From positions 46,667,348-46,731,347 of the forward strand of contig OX344764.1 in the NCBI GenBank assembly GCA_947034895.1: DNA of 64,000 nt, read 5' to 3'. Below the pieces are notes generated by a model that was not told where the DNA came from, did not search any database, and saw only the letters and a list, made by a program, of their open reading frames with translations. Numbering within the stretch: position 1 is the first letter of the stretch; the number at the start of each line of letters is the position of its first letter. The position numbers and the translations under genes are program-made. Shown here one piece after another: positions 1 through 11,359 of this stretch. The stretch comes from Rhytidiadelphus loreus (taxonomy: Eukaryota; Streptophyta; Bryopsida; Hypnales; Hylocomiaceae).

Positions 1-14
1 TTCTTAGTAGTGTT

Positions 15-458
15 TTAACCTCTAAAGTCCCAAGGCCTTATTTTCATCAAAAAACACTTAGAACTACCATTTCTATTTTGAAGAGCAAAAAAGTTTTTAT
101 TTTTATTTTTCATATCTAACTATAAGATATTGCACTAAACTATTATAAAAATCTGTGGAAGAAATTTCAAAAACTTTGATTATGTAGATTGAAAGATATT
201 TGCATTTACAATGAAGAAAGCAAATTTTTTGTTACACTACTCAACTAAAGTTTTTGCCCTTGAATCTTCTTAAATTAAATTTTTGCACTATTGATTTTGA
301 ATTTCTAATTTTCTTATGTTGAAAAATCGAGTTAAATGTCTAGGAAAAAATTCCAAGAAAAAAAATAATTAATTTTCACTCATAGGTGAAATTTTTCCTA
401 TTCTAAATTCCAAGAGTCTTCCATAGGGACTTTGGAACTTTAGGACTTTAGGGATCAA
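15..458 (+). mobile_element. TTAA-flanked non-autonomous DNA element, short copy (piggyBac-like ends)
   Basis: The element starts TTAA then CCTCTAAAGTCC and ends with GGACTTTAGGGA then TCAA, so the terminal inverted repeats match and the target site is TTAA with one change at the right end. The inside (for example 150-230) is similar to parts of the copies at 10432-11359 and 59579-60472. TTAA duplications are the hallmark of piggyBac-type transposases. No transposase is encoded here. At about 440 bp it is a shortened member of the family, whose longer members run about 900 bp. Confidence 0.6.
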
Positions 459-1190
459 CGCATATGATTGGGGTTCCATATACAATGTGAAAAATTCAAG
501 ATTTTAGCTCATAGTTAATGATTGAAATATTTGTAGATTGAATCTACTTCTTTCAACTAGCAACATGCCGGTTCTCTCACATGACAATATGTAATTAGAA
601 CTCATAAATGTTGGTGTTAGCATAGGAATAAATTTAACCAAACTTAAACCTTAGTAATGCTTGAAAGGAATTATAAATTTTAAAGGAAAACGATACCTTC
701 CTTCAAGAAGTGAATTTAAATTGCTATGTGAATATAAACCCTTGGTTTCTGAAAGTCTATCTACCTTTGAATTAAGGTACTAGGATATGAATCCTTATCT
801 TAAACAATTGAGTTTTTAGTCCCATTCAACAATCATCTTTTACCTAATGCAATGATCAATATACGTATTTCATTCAACAAAGTCAACTACAAAAAATTCA
901 TCTTCATTAAACTCATTTATAGCCATTCTTTTTTACCTTAAACCATGGATATAGGCATCTTATGTTGAAAAGTTTTAAATTTTTTACAATTTTTTCTAAA
1001 AACACTCACCACTCACCCTTGTTGCTTAATGTTCAATGCTTGTCATTCCTTGCTCATATTTTAATAACTTTGCATTCTTGGATCCAATGACGAATGAAGG
1101 ACCATATTTTTTTCTCTTCCCTTCCTTTGAGCATCCCCTAAACCAAGCGATCTTCAATTTCCAAATTGTTAAGATTTTTGCAACTCACTA
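459..1190. other. AT-rich intergenic DNA, nothing recognised
   Basis: No coding, RNA or repeat signal could be supported on either strand; reading frames are short and stop-rich. Confidence 0.5.
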
Positions 1191-1413
1191 AGAGCCTCTT
1201 TGGAACCGAAGAGGCTTATAGGTCCATAAGCGCTTATGTCTTGCTAGTACAAGAGAGACTCTTCAAAACCAAGGAGGCATTTAGGCCATCTACCTTGCTT
1301 TTGAATATCATCTCCATATAAGCCTCCTTAGAATTTGAGGAGGCGTTTAGACCACCCTTGCTCTTTATTATTGTCTCCTACTAAGCCTCCTCGAAATCGA
1401 GGAGGCTCATAGG
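1191..1413. repeat. Tandem array of about 64-bp units, each centred on a hairpin
   Basis: Four units have imperfect palindromes near 1206, 1270, 1334 and 1397, a spacing of about 64 bp. Each palindrome has the form GCCTCYT-loop-AGGAGGC and is followed by TTAGGCC or TATAGG. The last unit is the most perfect (GCCTCCTCGAAATCGAGGAGGC region, 1385-1406). A fifth related hairpin (AGAGCATTCTTGGAACC..AGAGGCTCTT) lies apart near 1569-1598. No protein-coding sense was seen. Confidence 0.7.
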
Positions 1414-1599
1414 AAACTTTTGTGAATGTGGTATATAAGATGCTTTGACTATCCAATCAATTTGTAGGAGTGTTTGGGAGGGCTTTGCTAACCCAAAGAA
1501 AAATGCATCTAAGTTTAGGATTCACTAATTTAATTCAAGCCATCCATGCTTATGATTATTGTCTCCCTAAGAGCATTCTTGGAACCAAAGAGGCTCTTA

Positions 1600-3290
1600 A
1601 GACCCCACATGAGGTTGGTATGTGTACATTACAATGCGAACAATTTACATCACTTGCATCCATATCAAAAGAATGCGCTTTATCCGTCTTTAAATTTGAT
1701 ACTTAACAATGTCAGTGACTTCATTTAATGTAAAAAATTTATAGCCAATTTTTTTCATCCATTAATTTTCATCTACATTCATTCATCATCATCTTCATCC
1801 ATCCAAAGCAATGGATGAAAAAAGTGACCTACATTCAAAAAAAATTTAAGCTTCAATTCTATATGTAGAATTATTGATAACTATGAAGCCTAAAAAATTT
1901 GATAAATAAAAAATTTACTGCTCAAATGCAACCGCTCATTGCTCAACACTCATTGCTCCTTGTAGGTGCTTATTTATCCACCCTTGGTAAATCGGCAAAC
2001 ACAACCAAGTTTTGGTCCTATGGTAAGAATCTATTCTAATGGGTGTCTAAGCGTCAATCCATTGTACCTTTCATGCAATGGATCTTTTTGCTAATTTCCT
2101 AATTGGGTCTCTCTAACTGTGGTTCCGGATGACTCTTAAGCTGATTATCATGCTAGGTTATGGTTCTGGATTTCCTACTTCTAAAGTCTACTCTATCATC
2201 CTAGGGTAGAATCCTATCTCATGCTATTTCTAAAAACCTAAGACTTGTTCAATTTGGACTCTCTGGCAAACCGCTATGAACGGATGAAGTTTTGGCCATG
2301 TGACTATCCAACTTCATCCATAGTTTTCTATAAGCTTCTAATTCCAAATGAAGGTGAGATTTGACCTATAGACCTAAATTCCTCTAATCTATCTAAGTCC
2401 TAAGTTTTGACTTGTATGGATGAGAACTCCTAGGTTTCATCCATTTTGGGCTCTAAACTTCATCCATCAATATCTTAGGCGTCCTAACTTTGATTCCTAC
2501 GTGTTTTATATTTTTGAAAACCTCTCAGGATCTACTCTAAGCCTATCTACTCAAATATGACCTGACTTCCGTCCTAATAGTACCCACCGCTCGGCCTACC
2601 TAAGGTTTTGACCCCTAGTGGTTAGTTTTAAGGAAGGGAAGTTAGGATCTTACCCTGGCATGAAGATCCATGATCAAATTTGTTGAGTCCTCCCCTTCTA
2701 CCATTGCGATTTGTAAAGATGAGCCCACTATTTGACCAAAGTGTTCTTTATCTTTATAGCCCGAAAGATTAGTACTATTTTTCGAAGTTTTATTTCCTTT
2801 TCTTTTTCTTTTATCTCAACCTTTGTGCTCCATCGAATGGGAGTAGTTGGATTGTCACCTACTTACTTAGAAAGTCAAAATACAAGCTAACTACTACTTA
2901 TGCCCAATTTAACTCCCTTAGACCCTTACGCGTCAGTTTACCCTAATGGTGGAAAGAATTTCCCCCCTATCCTTTACCATGGCATCTTTCTTCTATCTAA
3001 GCTCATCTTCTTCTCTTCACTCTTGTATTGGAGAAGGTTACTTGTGGTGATGATTGTAGAGAGTGGTGATGTTGAGGTTGTTATGGTGGTGGCGTCCTTT
3101 ACTTGCTCTTGGTTTCCTGATTCTGATGAGGCCTCTTAGAGGTTCTATGCTAGCCTTCTAGTTCCTAAACTACTTCCCTAACTTCTCTCTTCTTCCCCTA
3201 GTTCCTTTCTTCCCTTGGTTTCTTTCCTCTTCCCCTAGTTTCCCCTCCCTTGTTAACCTCTAATTTTTTTCCCAAGTTTCCCACAACATC
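1600..3290. other. Intergenic DNA, no supported gene
   Basis: A low-copy-looking stretch of moderate GC. Short open frames such as 2900-3139 have no recognisable domain. It might be decayed retroelement sequence, but I could match no motif. Confidence 0.4.
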
Positions 3291-3730
3291 CAACTACTAA
3301 ACCCCTCCCAAACTAGACCCACTGCTGGAACCCCTCCCGGATTGGACCCAATGCTGAGCCCCTCTCAAATTGGACCAAACACTAAAACCTTCTGAACGGG
3401 ACCCTCTACTGAATCCAACCCGACTGGACCCTCTGCTAAATCCCACTCAACCAGAGTACCGATTGGAGCCCATCCGAACTGAACCTAGCCCGAACTGGAA
3501 CCCCTCCTAATGGACCCAACTACTGAACCCCTCCTGACTAGATCCAACTATTGAACCCCTCCCGACTAGATCCAATTGTTGAACCCCACCCGATGGAGCC
3601 CACCCAAACTAAATCCAACCCGAACTAGAACCCCTCCTAATGGATCCACTGCTGAACCCCTCATGACTAGAGCCCGTCCGAGCTGAACTCTTCCTGATGG
3701 ACCCAACCGTTGAATCCACCCAATAGCTGG
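3291..3730. repeat. Degenerate minisatellite, roughly 30-bp unit
   Basis: The phrase family AACCCCTCCYGACTRGAYCCAA repeats with variation more than ten times (for example 3355, 3535, 3560, 3640). Units vary in length and sequence, so this is an old tandem array. No reading frame runs through it. Confidence 0.7.
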
Positions 3731-3840
3731 CTGGTTGGTTCTAGGGTTGGCTGGTCTTGGAGCTGGCTGACTTTGGAGTTGGCTGGTCTTGAGGCCAAGC
3801 TTATTGGCTTTGGGCTGAGCTAGTTGGCCTTGGATTAAGA
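3727..3840. repeat. Short GC-rich tandem repeat based on TTGGCTGGTCTTGGAG
   Basis: Directly after the minisatellite the sequence switches to a different repeat, with words GGCTGGTC, GAGCTGGCTG and GAGTTGGCTGGTCTTG recurring about every 20 bp. Confidence 0.6.
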
Positions 3841-6011
3841 AAAGATGCCACTCATACTATCAACCGTGCTAATTGGGGCTGTGAACAAAGTATTAACTAT
3901 TAATGAACTTGAGTGACTTTATTTTTTGAACACTAAACTTTGGTTAGTTTCCAACACGTTTTGGTCTTTTGAAAACTAAACTTTGGAGTGAACTAGGGGG
4001 GAGTGCAAGGCTCCGCCGTAGATTTTTAACACCAAATTTAGGACTATCTGCCCCTAAGAGTTCAAAGCTCTACCGTTTGGTGGACTTTTAACACACAATT
4101 TAGGACTAGAAATTGACATGGAAAGGTAGAGTTTTGTCACCCCAAGGATAACCACTCCACTCTTTTCCTAACAAAGACAAACAATGAGACTCAATGCAAT
4201 AAAAAAGACTTTGATTAGTACAAAGATGGAGGGAACATGTGGTTAGTAGAAGGAAGTTAGTATAACAAGGAAAACATGGAGCTAGAGGCCCTCCAAAGCA
4301 GCATTGCCAAGGTACGGTGGAGGGTTGCTCTAGGGTTAATACAAGACACACACATAAGGACTAAAAGAACGTTTACTAATAACAAAGAACACAAGGACAT
4401 ACACAAGGGTTACAAGGACTAAAAGAAGGACCCCCACGGACCTTCAAAACTGAAAGTATAACAACAAGAGGAACCAAAAGTGCTCCGAAAACACCATAGG
4501 GAGTTTTGGACAAATTGCTAAAACATCCAAGATAGTTTGGACCTACGGACCCAAAACAAGTATTGGGGGTGTTTTGGGAGGGAGAAAGTTCCCCTTTTAT
4601 ACTCTCCCAGGGCGCCCTTTCCCTCCCTTTTTAACCTAAGTAACCTTATCATGTGAGATTTTCATCCTTATCTTTTCGGATTTTCACCACATTTAGTTTT
4701 CTTTGTTGGTCCTAAAGTCTAACTTTTGGAATTTAACTCCAAATCGCAAACGGATTGCGACAATGGCTTCAGAAGACCATTTTTTAGTTGAAAGGGCCTT
4801 CTATCCCTGTTTTAATCGTGAAAAACTCGTCTAAAACCAACGCCAACTAGAACCAGTAAAAGGGTAAAAATCTAACTTTTGGAGGTTACCTTTTCTGACT
4901 TGGGCAACTAGCTAGGGTTGTCGTGAGAGTCCTCGGGAGTAAGAAAAGACCCCTTGATGACTTCATTCCAACTCTGTACGCTCCCGGGACGCTAGTCAAC
5001 ACCACGAAAATCTTGCCATAATCAATAATTGGAGGAATGTTAGTGATTTGGTTGCCTTCCGCTATCGGAACATTGTGAAATTCGTCGGGGCAAATTATTA
5101 ACATAAAAAATCTAATCTAATTTTTAGTGAGATTTTACCGCAACCTGGGTAATTTATATGAATTTCACGTTGTGGCTTTTGGCGGTTGACTGCTTGGAAA
5201 AAGATCCTCTGGAGATCAGAAAAAACCAAGACTTTTGGGGGAACCTCTCATAGAATTCCCCAAGCCACATGCCAAGTCTTGAGTCAGTCTTACCCATAGT
5301 CGGTAGAGAGGTAAAAACCGACTTCTCTTGAATTACCAACAATTAGGAAATCTTTCACATGTGAGGAAATCTTGGCAAATTGATTTTGCTGTGGACTCCC
5401 TGACATGTTCCTGATCCGAGAGCACTATTCGGCGGCCGTGGATTCCTCCGTGTGGACTGTCTTGGAAAAATGACACCTACATGCTAACAATTGGGGTTCC
5501 TAATATTTCATCGATGGAATGGGGAAACTAGAACTTATCTTTGGAGATTTACATAAGGACCTCCCTATCTCTCTTGGAATCAATTTAGCCAAGCATGATC
5601 TCATGCAATGGATTTGGGCTATTTTGGATAAGTTCCCTACAAGCCTATTGTTTCCCACTATTTTATGATTCTAACCTATATAGAAGTGGGATTTGTGGGT
5701 ATTCTAAGGATAAAAGGCTATTTATGACCAAAAGCTATATTGGTATGTGACATACCTATTTTGGTTCTACACTCTTTTTTGGGCTTTTTGTATAATATTA
5801 TGCCTTAAGCTGCAACAATCTAAAAAAAAACACTATGAGTCCCAAGTGACGAATTTGAGACTCACACTCCCTGCAGACTCCCTGCTTATACTTTAGCAAA
5901 CCTAATTTGACGAGCCCTCTAAAATACCAATAGCTACAGTTGTTGCATTGGGATGTTGTTTTTTGGGACCTCTCTTTATAGGACCTATTTGCACCATTCG
6001 TATGCTTTTGC
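3841..6011. other. Intergenic DNA, no supported gene
   Basis: Contains open frames of up to about 80 codons on the minus strand (4106-4351, 4886-5104) with no recognised domain. The moderate GC and duplicated phrases (CTAACTTTTGGA at 4723 and 4870) suggest an old repeat, but no ends were found. Confidence 0.4.
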
Positions 6012-6019
6012 ATTGGGGT

Positions 6020-6602
6020 CCCGGGGAGGACACTCCCTATGTTTTAGCAAACTACGTGCGGCGGAAAAAGTAAAACAAGTAATACACCTTAAAATTTAAT
6101 TTCTTTTTCAAAAAAAAAATTATGGATAGATTTTACTACTTTATAAGTTTATGTTTTGAATTATTGGTATTTTTTTGTGCTAATAGTAATTAGTTATAAA
6201 TTTTTGAAGAAAAAAGATACACTGTAAAGCTGAAAATAACTTTCACACCTCTATATTATATAAGAAAAAAAATTTGAAAAATGAATTTCTTTTTATATAG
6301 AATAGCTTTCTATTGAAAGTTTATTTTGGTTGAATATTGATGCAATAGTCATCTTCATGTGAGCTCTATAAATATTTTAGTTGGAGAACATGCCATTTTA
6401 GTTCATTTTTCAACCCTTTCTAGACAATATATCTTATGTTATTTGGAATTGAATTTTTTGTCAATAGAAACCTTTAGTCATTGTTAAACAAAGCTCAAAA
6501 TTTTAAAATGAAATTATAGTTTATTCAAGGTGAATTACATGAATTACTTTTTCCACCGCCGCACGTAGGTACCCCAAATGTAGTGAGAGTGTCCTCCCCT
6601 AG
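6020..6602. mobile_element. hAT-like MITE, copy A (583 bp)
   Basis: The ends are CCCGGGGAGGACACTC and GAGTGTCCTCCCCTAG, inverted repeats that extend with gaps to about 50 bp through ACGTGCGGCGG and GGAAAAAGTAA. The element is flanked by a perfect 8-bp direct repeat ATTGGGGT (6012-6019 and 6603-6610), as expected for hAT transposases. The interior is AT-rich and encodes nothing. It has the same length as copy B at 50317-50899 and is nearly identical to it, so both moved fairly recently. Confidence 0.9.
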
Positions 6603-6839
6603 ATTGGGGTGTTGTTTTGAAGGACTTCTCTTTAGAGGACCTGTTTGCACCATTCCTATGCTTGTAAACATGCTACATTGGAGTTGCTCTAATGCCATTC
6701 AAGGACAATACAACCTTGAAAACCAAATGATTCCCAAAGAGGTTCTGAATTTCTGATTTGATGACATGATTTTTCAAAAAAGAGCAATCCAACGTGTCAC
6801 TGGATACAATACAATTGATATGCAGTACAAAAAATTTAA

Positions 6840-7100
6840 ATATATAGTAAAAGCACCCATAACTAACCAAATAAGTAATTGGGAACATGGTGTAGAGTGT
6901 AGTAAGGCAAAGGAAATATTTTCACAGGTGCAAAGATAGAAATGAGGGATTGCCAAAATTTGGTAATTTTTTCGATTGAATTGTAAGCACTATGAATTTT
7001 GGAAGGCAGAAGTTGGTCTGGACCTATGTTCAATGTGTAGACTATTCCAAAAACACTCATTTTAGAGACTACTTGTTCACTTTGGCACTCCAAACCAAGC
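6840..7100 (-). repeat. Dispersed repeat Z, copy 1
   Basis: Shares long similarity with 57640-57865 and, inverted, with about 62200-62450: the words CACCCATAACTAA, AGATAGAAATGA, TTTGGTAATTTT and ATGAATTTTGGAAG occur in the same order. A minus-strand frame keeps similar peptides in these copies (QLLxSKxHxxxxS-KIT), so it may derive from a coding repeat, but I do not recognise it. Confidence 0.6.
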
Positions 7101-7154
7101 AAATGTGTCATGATAAGAATGGAGGAATTGATGGTAGGAAATAAAAAACTCATG

Positions 7155-7720
7155 TTTGGAAATTAGTCCCAATGTACCCAAAAGAGGCTGCCAAGGGTAT
7201 TGGTTGCCCCCCTCCCATCTTTCAAAAAATTTAAAGGCCGTTGATTGTTTGTTTTTTAAAATGCTTACCTTCAAAATCGCTGTTGATTTCTCAAAAAAAT
7301 CACAAGCCGTTGATTTTGTGAGATTTAATTTGAATTGTCCAAATTTCAATACAAATATTGATACAAAAATGAATACTAGGTACAGCTACAATATCATATA
7401 CAAATACATAGTGAATATTAAATGTGGATATTGATACAGATACGGCACAATATTGGATATGAATACAAATACAAGTACGGGATATAAGATATAGGATGTT
7501 GTTTGTCAATTATTGTTTGTCACATTGCTTTCTCAAAATTACAATAGGGCGGGGCCGAGAGGGAGGAGGGTATGAAAATTTTAAAATTTTAATTTTAATT
7601 TTTTTTTTGAGTTCATTGTGACATTGTGTCACAATGAGCTTAGAAGATACAATATCTGCATTAACATTACAAATTCCCAATGTCTCTTGAATGTAAAACA
7701 TTATATTGATTGTTGATGGG
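7155..7720. repeat. Intergenic DNA with cryptic GATACA-like simple sequence
   Basis: From about 7365 to 7500 the sequence drifts through ATACAAATAC, GATACAGATACGG and similar words; a comparable stretch lies at 33725-33835. No gene is supported. Confidence 0.45.
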
Positions 7721-7865
7721 ATTATAGTTGGTGATGGGTGGATCTACCTTAGTTTCCAAAAATAACTGCCATAAATTTAACTAGGATTCAAAATATTTGG
7801 ATACTCTATTCCGTCAGCCCTAGTTGTAAAGTGGGACCATAAACATTCAAAATCCTCAAATAAGC

Positions 7866-8104
7866 TTAAAGTAGTCTGCTTTCAAAGCGACCATTTAAGA
7901 GTTGATTGCCTTCTCAAGAAAGCTAAACTTCTTGAAACAATTTTCAATAATTTTTCAGAAGAAAAAAGAAATTGGCATCTAACCCAAGTTGTTGCATATT
8001 TTTTGGACCTTCGAGGAATTAGTTACAAATTTTTGAAGTTGAAACGCAGTGATCACTAAAAGTGACCACCTCTTGAAATGTACATTGCTAGCGTAGCCTA
8101 CTAA
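7866..8104. mobile_element. Decayed TA-flanked MITE related to the 58726-59027 element
   Basis: The left end (AAGTAGTCTGCTTTCAAAGCGACC region) and the interior phrases GAGTTGATTGCC, GAAATTGGCATC and AACCCAAGTTGTT match 58726-59027 in order. The right end GTAGCCTAC is eroded. It is an older relative of that family and encodes nothing. Confidence 0.65.
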
Positions 8105-8296
8105 CATGGTCGAAAGACTGCCACACTGGCAAATATTTCTTAAATATTTCTTTTTATAAAATGATTTCTTTTTTAAGATTTTTAATTTTTTAATTAATTA
8201 ATTTTTTCCAAACAACATTGGCTAGTTCCTAGCAATGGAAACCAACCTGAAACGGCCCTCTTGGCAAGCCAAAACACATCTAATGTTTGTGCTTTT
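8105..8296. mobile_element. Right half of a CATTA-terminal MITE
   Basis: The end GCCAAAACACATCTAATG (about 8273-8290) matches the right end of the element at 55116-55398, and the subterminal phrase TTCCTAGCAATGG resembles the TTCCCAGCAATGGGAAC motif at about 51880. The matching left end was not found, so it may be truncated. Confidence 0.5.
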
Positions 8297-8299
8297 GTA

Positions 8300-9576
8300 A
8301 TCAAATTTTCTACACCTCTGTTAGCTAGTTTGGGATCTTTGAATGCAAATATGAACTCACAATTTGTAAAAAATTTCAAGCATGGAAAATAAAATGTTCT
8401 TGTGTTTTTCCTCAGAGGTAAAACATGGGAGCAAACATAACATAGTATAACCATACAATAGTCCTCCTTATATTGGGAAGATATTATGCTTTACTAGATG
8501 CCTCAAGAGGGACTTATTAGTTAATTCAAGGATTGGGGGAGGGGGGTTGAGGAGCCATAGAAGACCATTTTGTTCACTATAAGGGCCTCTTTGCAAGGAT
8601 CCAAAAGGGCCCTTGCTTTATTGGGAAACAATGTTATGAAAACGGTCCTCACATTTGGCTTATTGCACAACTATAAGCATGACCTTTGTGAGCACACTTG
8701 CATTGATTTTTGAGCAAACCATGGTTGAGTTGAAAAACTCAACAATATAAGAGAATGACACCATTTTGCTTCAAGGTCTAAAGTAGACATGTCAATTTCC
8801 AAGAAGGTTTGTTATCTAGGTCCTATGGAGAAGTTATTTGTCAATTCAAGTATTTTTTTAGAGGCTGAGAAGTTTCAAAGAAGCTATTTGCAAGTAGAAT
8901 CAAGACATTCCAACAAGAAATGAGTTTTTTGTGATTTTTGAAAGTTTGAGGGGATGAGATTGGTAAAGCGTGGGTAGATCAATGCTAGACCACATGCTAA
9001 TGTGTCCCTTCCTAAAGTGCATTGTTGTAATGCTAAAAGGTTGTTAAAATTGTGGTAATGGATGGGTGGCTTACACAAATGGAAGAGTCCAATAGATGTT
9101 GAAGTTGGATGATTGATGGCATTGGGTTGTTCTACCTTAATTCATTGTATATGATCTCTAAATTGTCATTTAAATTCAATTCAATTATAAAAAGGACCTC
9201 TAATTGATGCATGGGATCCTTGTAAAACTTGATTCAAGTAGACTAGGATATAATTGAGTTTGGATTTGAATTATATAGCTTAGCTATATGGGGCTTGATT
9301 TTGAATTTGCAACAAATACAAAGGCCCGAGAGGGCCCTTTTTCAACTCAATTGCCAATATGTGAAGGGCCATAGTACTAAGGAATTGAATTTTTCTATTC
9401 TTTTCTTCCCACACACTAATGACTCAACAATATAAAAGGACTTAGGGCCCCTTCACACTTCATCCCAAGCCCTAACTTTCTAAATCTTGGTTCATGGTCA
9501 AATCCCAACTTTCTTGAATTGTAGAAGGTGAATAAAAAATATGGGACTTGGGACTCATTGTGTGATGCGTAGAGTC
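8300..9576. other. AT-rich intergenic DNA, nothing recognised
   Basis: Stop-rich in all frames, and no repeat ends could be defined. Confidence 0.45.
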
Positions 9577-9812
9577 CACTATAAGAAACCCGCGTTTTAG
9601 GTGATGTTTTGTAATTTTTTCAGACGGATTTTAGGTGACGTCAAAAACAACAACTTGTGTTTTGTTGTTAATAATCATGTTCAATATAACATCCACATGT
9701 TATATTTGACATGATTTTTGACAAAATAACACAAGTTGTTTTTTCTGACGTCACCTAAAATCCATCTGAAAAAATTACAAAACATCACCTAAAACGTGGG
9801 TTTCTTATAGTG
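9577..9812. mobile_element. CACTA-type foldback MITE (236 bp)
   Basis: Nearly the whole element is one long inverted repeat: it opens CACTATAAGAAACCCGC and closes GTGGGTTTCTTATAGTG, with arms of about 95 nt that include GGATTTTAGGTGACGTCA and pair with few mismatches. CACTATAAGAAA termini are typical of CACTA (CMC/En-Spm) elements. The same four bases AGTC precede and follow it, where CACTA elements normally duplicate three, so the exact duplication is uncertain. RNA from this locus would fold into a long hairpin. Confidence 0.85.
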
Positions 9813-9848
9813 AGTCCCAACTCTAAGTCCCAACTCTAAGTCCCAACT
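9813..9848. repeat. 13-bp tandem repeat AGTCCCAACTCTA
   Basis: About 2.8 copies lie directly at the right edge of the CACTA-type hairpin, possibly a duplication made at its insertion site. Confidence 0.7.
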
Positions 9849-10431
9849 TGTCTCTTGTATAACATTATATATCAATTATGCGCCTCCAAATGGATAAAAA
9901 AATCCCCATTTGAAGGCACTTTTAACATCAAATCTACATTGCATAGATGTGGAGGAAATTTCAGCCCAGTAAAATACCTTATATGGTATTTTTTCCTCTT
10001 TTTATATTCAAATTTTTTTATTGGAACTTGGAAGCCCATTAGAAAGTCCATTCTAGCTAAACCCAATTTGGCCTTCAAATCACACTTGGCACCAAATCTC
10101 TCCCAAAATGTTGTCATATAGTTGATTTGGAGTCTTGTTTGGAGTGATGTGGGACTTTGGACTTCGGATATAGTATGAAGCCCCATGTTCCAATTTTCAA
10201 CTTTCTAACAATCAACTTTTGTGAATTCAGAGGGACTTAGGATGTAGTGTAAAATAACCCTTAGAATATAGGATTTTAAAATGTTATTTTGCATTTCTTC
10301 CATTATAACATTACTCAAAAATGATACCAACTACATATGCGGCTCATGCTAAAAACATTAATGCATTTACTAACATGGGGAAAATTTTGAGTGAAGAAAG
10401 ACCATTACAACTAGTGTTAGACTCTATTAGT
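9849..10431. other. Intergenic DNA, nothing recognised
   Basis: Overlapping open frames on both strands (9855-10186) are of similar length and lack any domain, so I do not call a gene. Confidence 0.4.
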
Positions 10432-11359
10432 TTAACCCCTAAAAGACAGAGGCCTTTTTTCTGCCAAAATCCACTTAAAACTTCCATTTCTATAGCAAAG
10501 AGTAAAAGAAATTGAATTTTTTTTTGGCACATCCAACCATAGTATCTTACACCTAACTAGTATGGGAATGTGTGGAAAAATTATCAGAATTTTTGACCGC
10601 AAAGATTGCAAGACATCTATGTTTAAAGTGGAAAAAAACAAGTTTTTCAGCACATTGTGGTATGTACAAGATTATTTGACTTTGAACCTTCTTAACTTTA
10701 ATTTCTTGCACTACAAAGTTTTTAGCTTTAAATTTTCATGGTAGAGAATTGAGTTGAGGGTATAGGAATAAATAAATAATAAATAAATAAATAAAAATTT
10801 ACTTTACAAAAAATTGTTAAATAGAAGTAGGTACAAGGTAGAAAGAAAATCTAAATTATTAATATCTCTAAGATAGAATTGAAATGCATTGATTCCAATG
10901 GCGAGATTGTTTTAGCAAATAAAATAAACTATGTGGAGCTTTTTTTCTTGAAAAATTGTAAAAATTGCATTCAAAAATGAATCCTTTAAGTTATTTTTTC
11001 AAGAAGATGCTCTAATTGCCCCCAAAACAAGATTGTCCATAACTTTCTCACAACAAATCCAAATGGAATGAATAAAAGCTTCCATGTAGACGAAAATATA
11101 ATCTATGAGAAAAAAAATTTAATTAAAATTTTTGAATATTTTTTTGTTGCCCTCTCTCTCTCTCTCTCCTATTTTGAGCTTATTTGAGCATAACTTTTGT
11201 TCTTGGGCACTAATTTAAAATAATAGTATTTCACAAAGCTAATCAATTTTTCTATCTTAAAAGAAAACTTTAAAAAAATCAAGACAAAAATTGAGAGTAT
11301 AGGTACTTGCTTGAAATCCCATTTATCCCCTAAGGGGACAATGGTCCTTTATGGGTTAA
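10432..11359 (+). mobile_element. TTAA-flanked non-autonomous DNA element, copy 2 (928 bp)
   Basis: Bounded by TTAA at 10432-10435 and 11356-11359, with inverted ends CCCCTAAAAGACAGAGG and GGTCCTTTATGGG. Right-half phrases (CATAACTTTTGTTCT, TTTTTCTATCTTAA, CTAAGGGGACAATGG) recur inverted at 49835-51332, and the left half matches 59579-60472. It encodes no protein of note. The TTAA target site suggests mobilisation by a piggyBac-type transposase. A CT-rich microsatellite lies at about 11150-11168. Confidence 0.8.

Noticed and set aside
1191..1413. CRISPR array
   Set aside because: Units are imperfect palindromes with no unique spacers, and the setting is a plant nuclear genome.
4106..5342. 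Minus-strand frames at 4.1-5.3 kb as genes
   Set aside because: Short, without domains or plausible splice links; could not be supported.
6863..7153. 96-codon frame as a gene
   Set aside because: It lies in dispersed repeat Z, and the other two copies break the frame.
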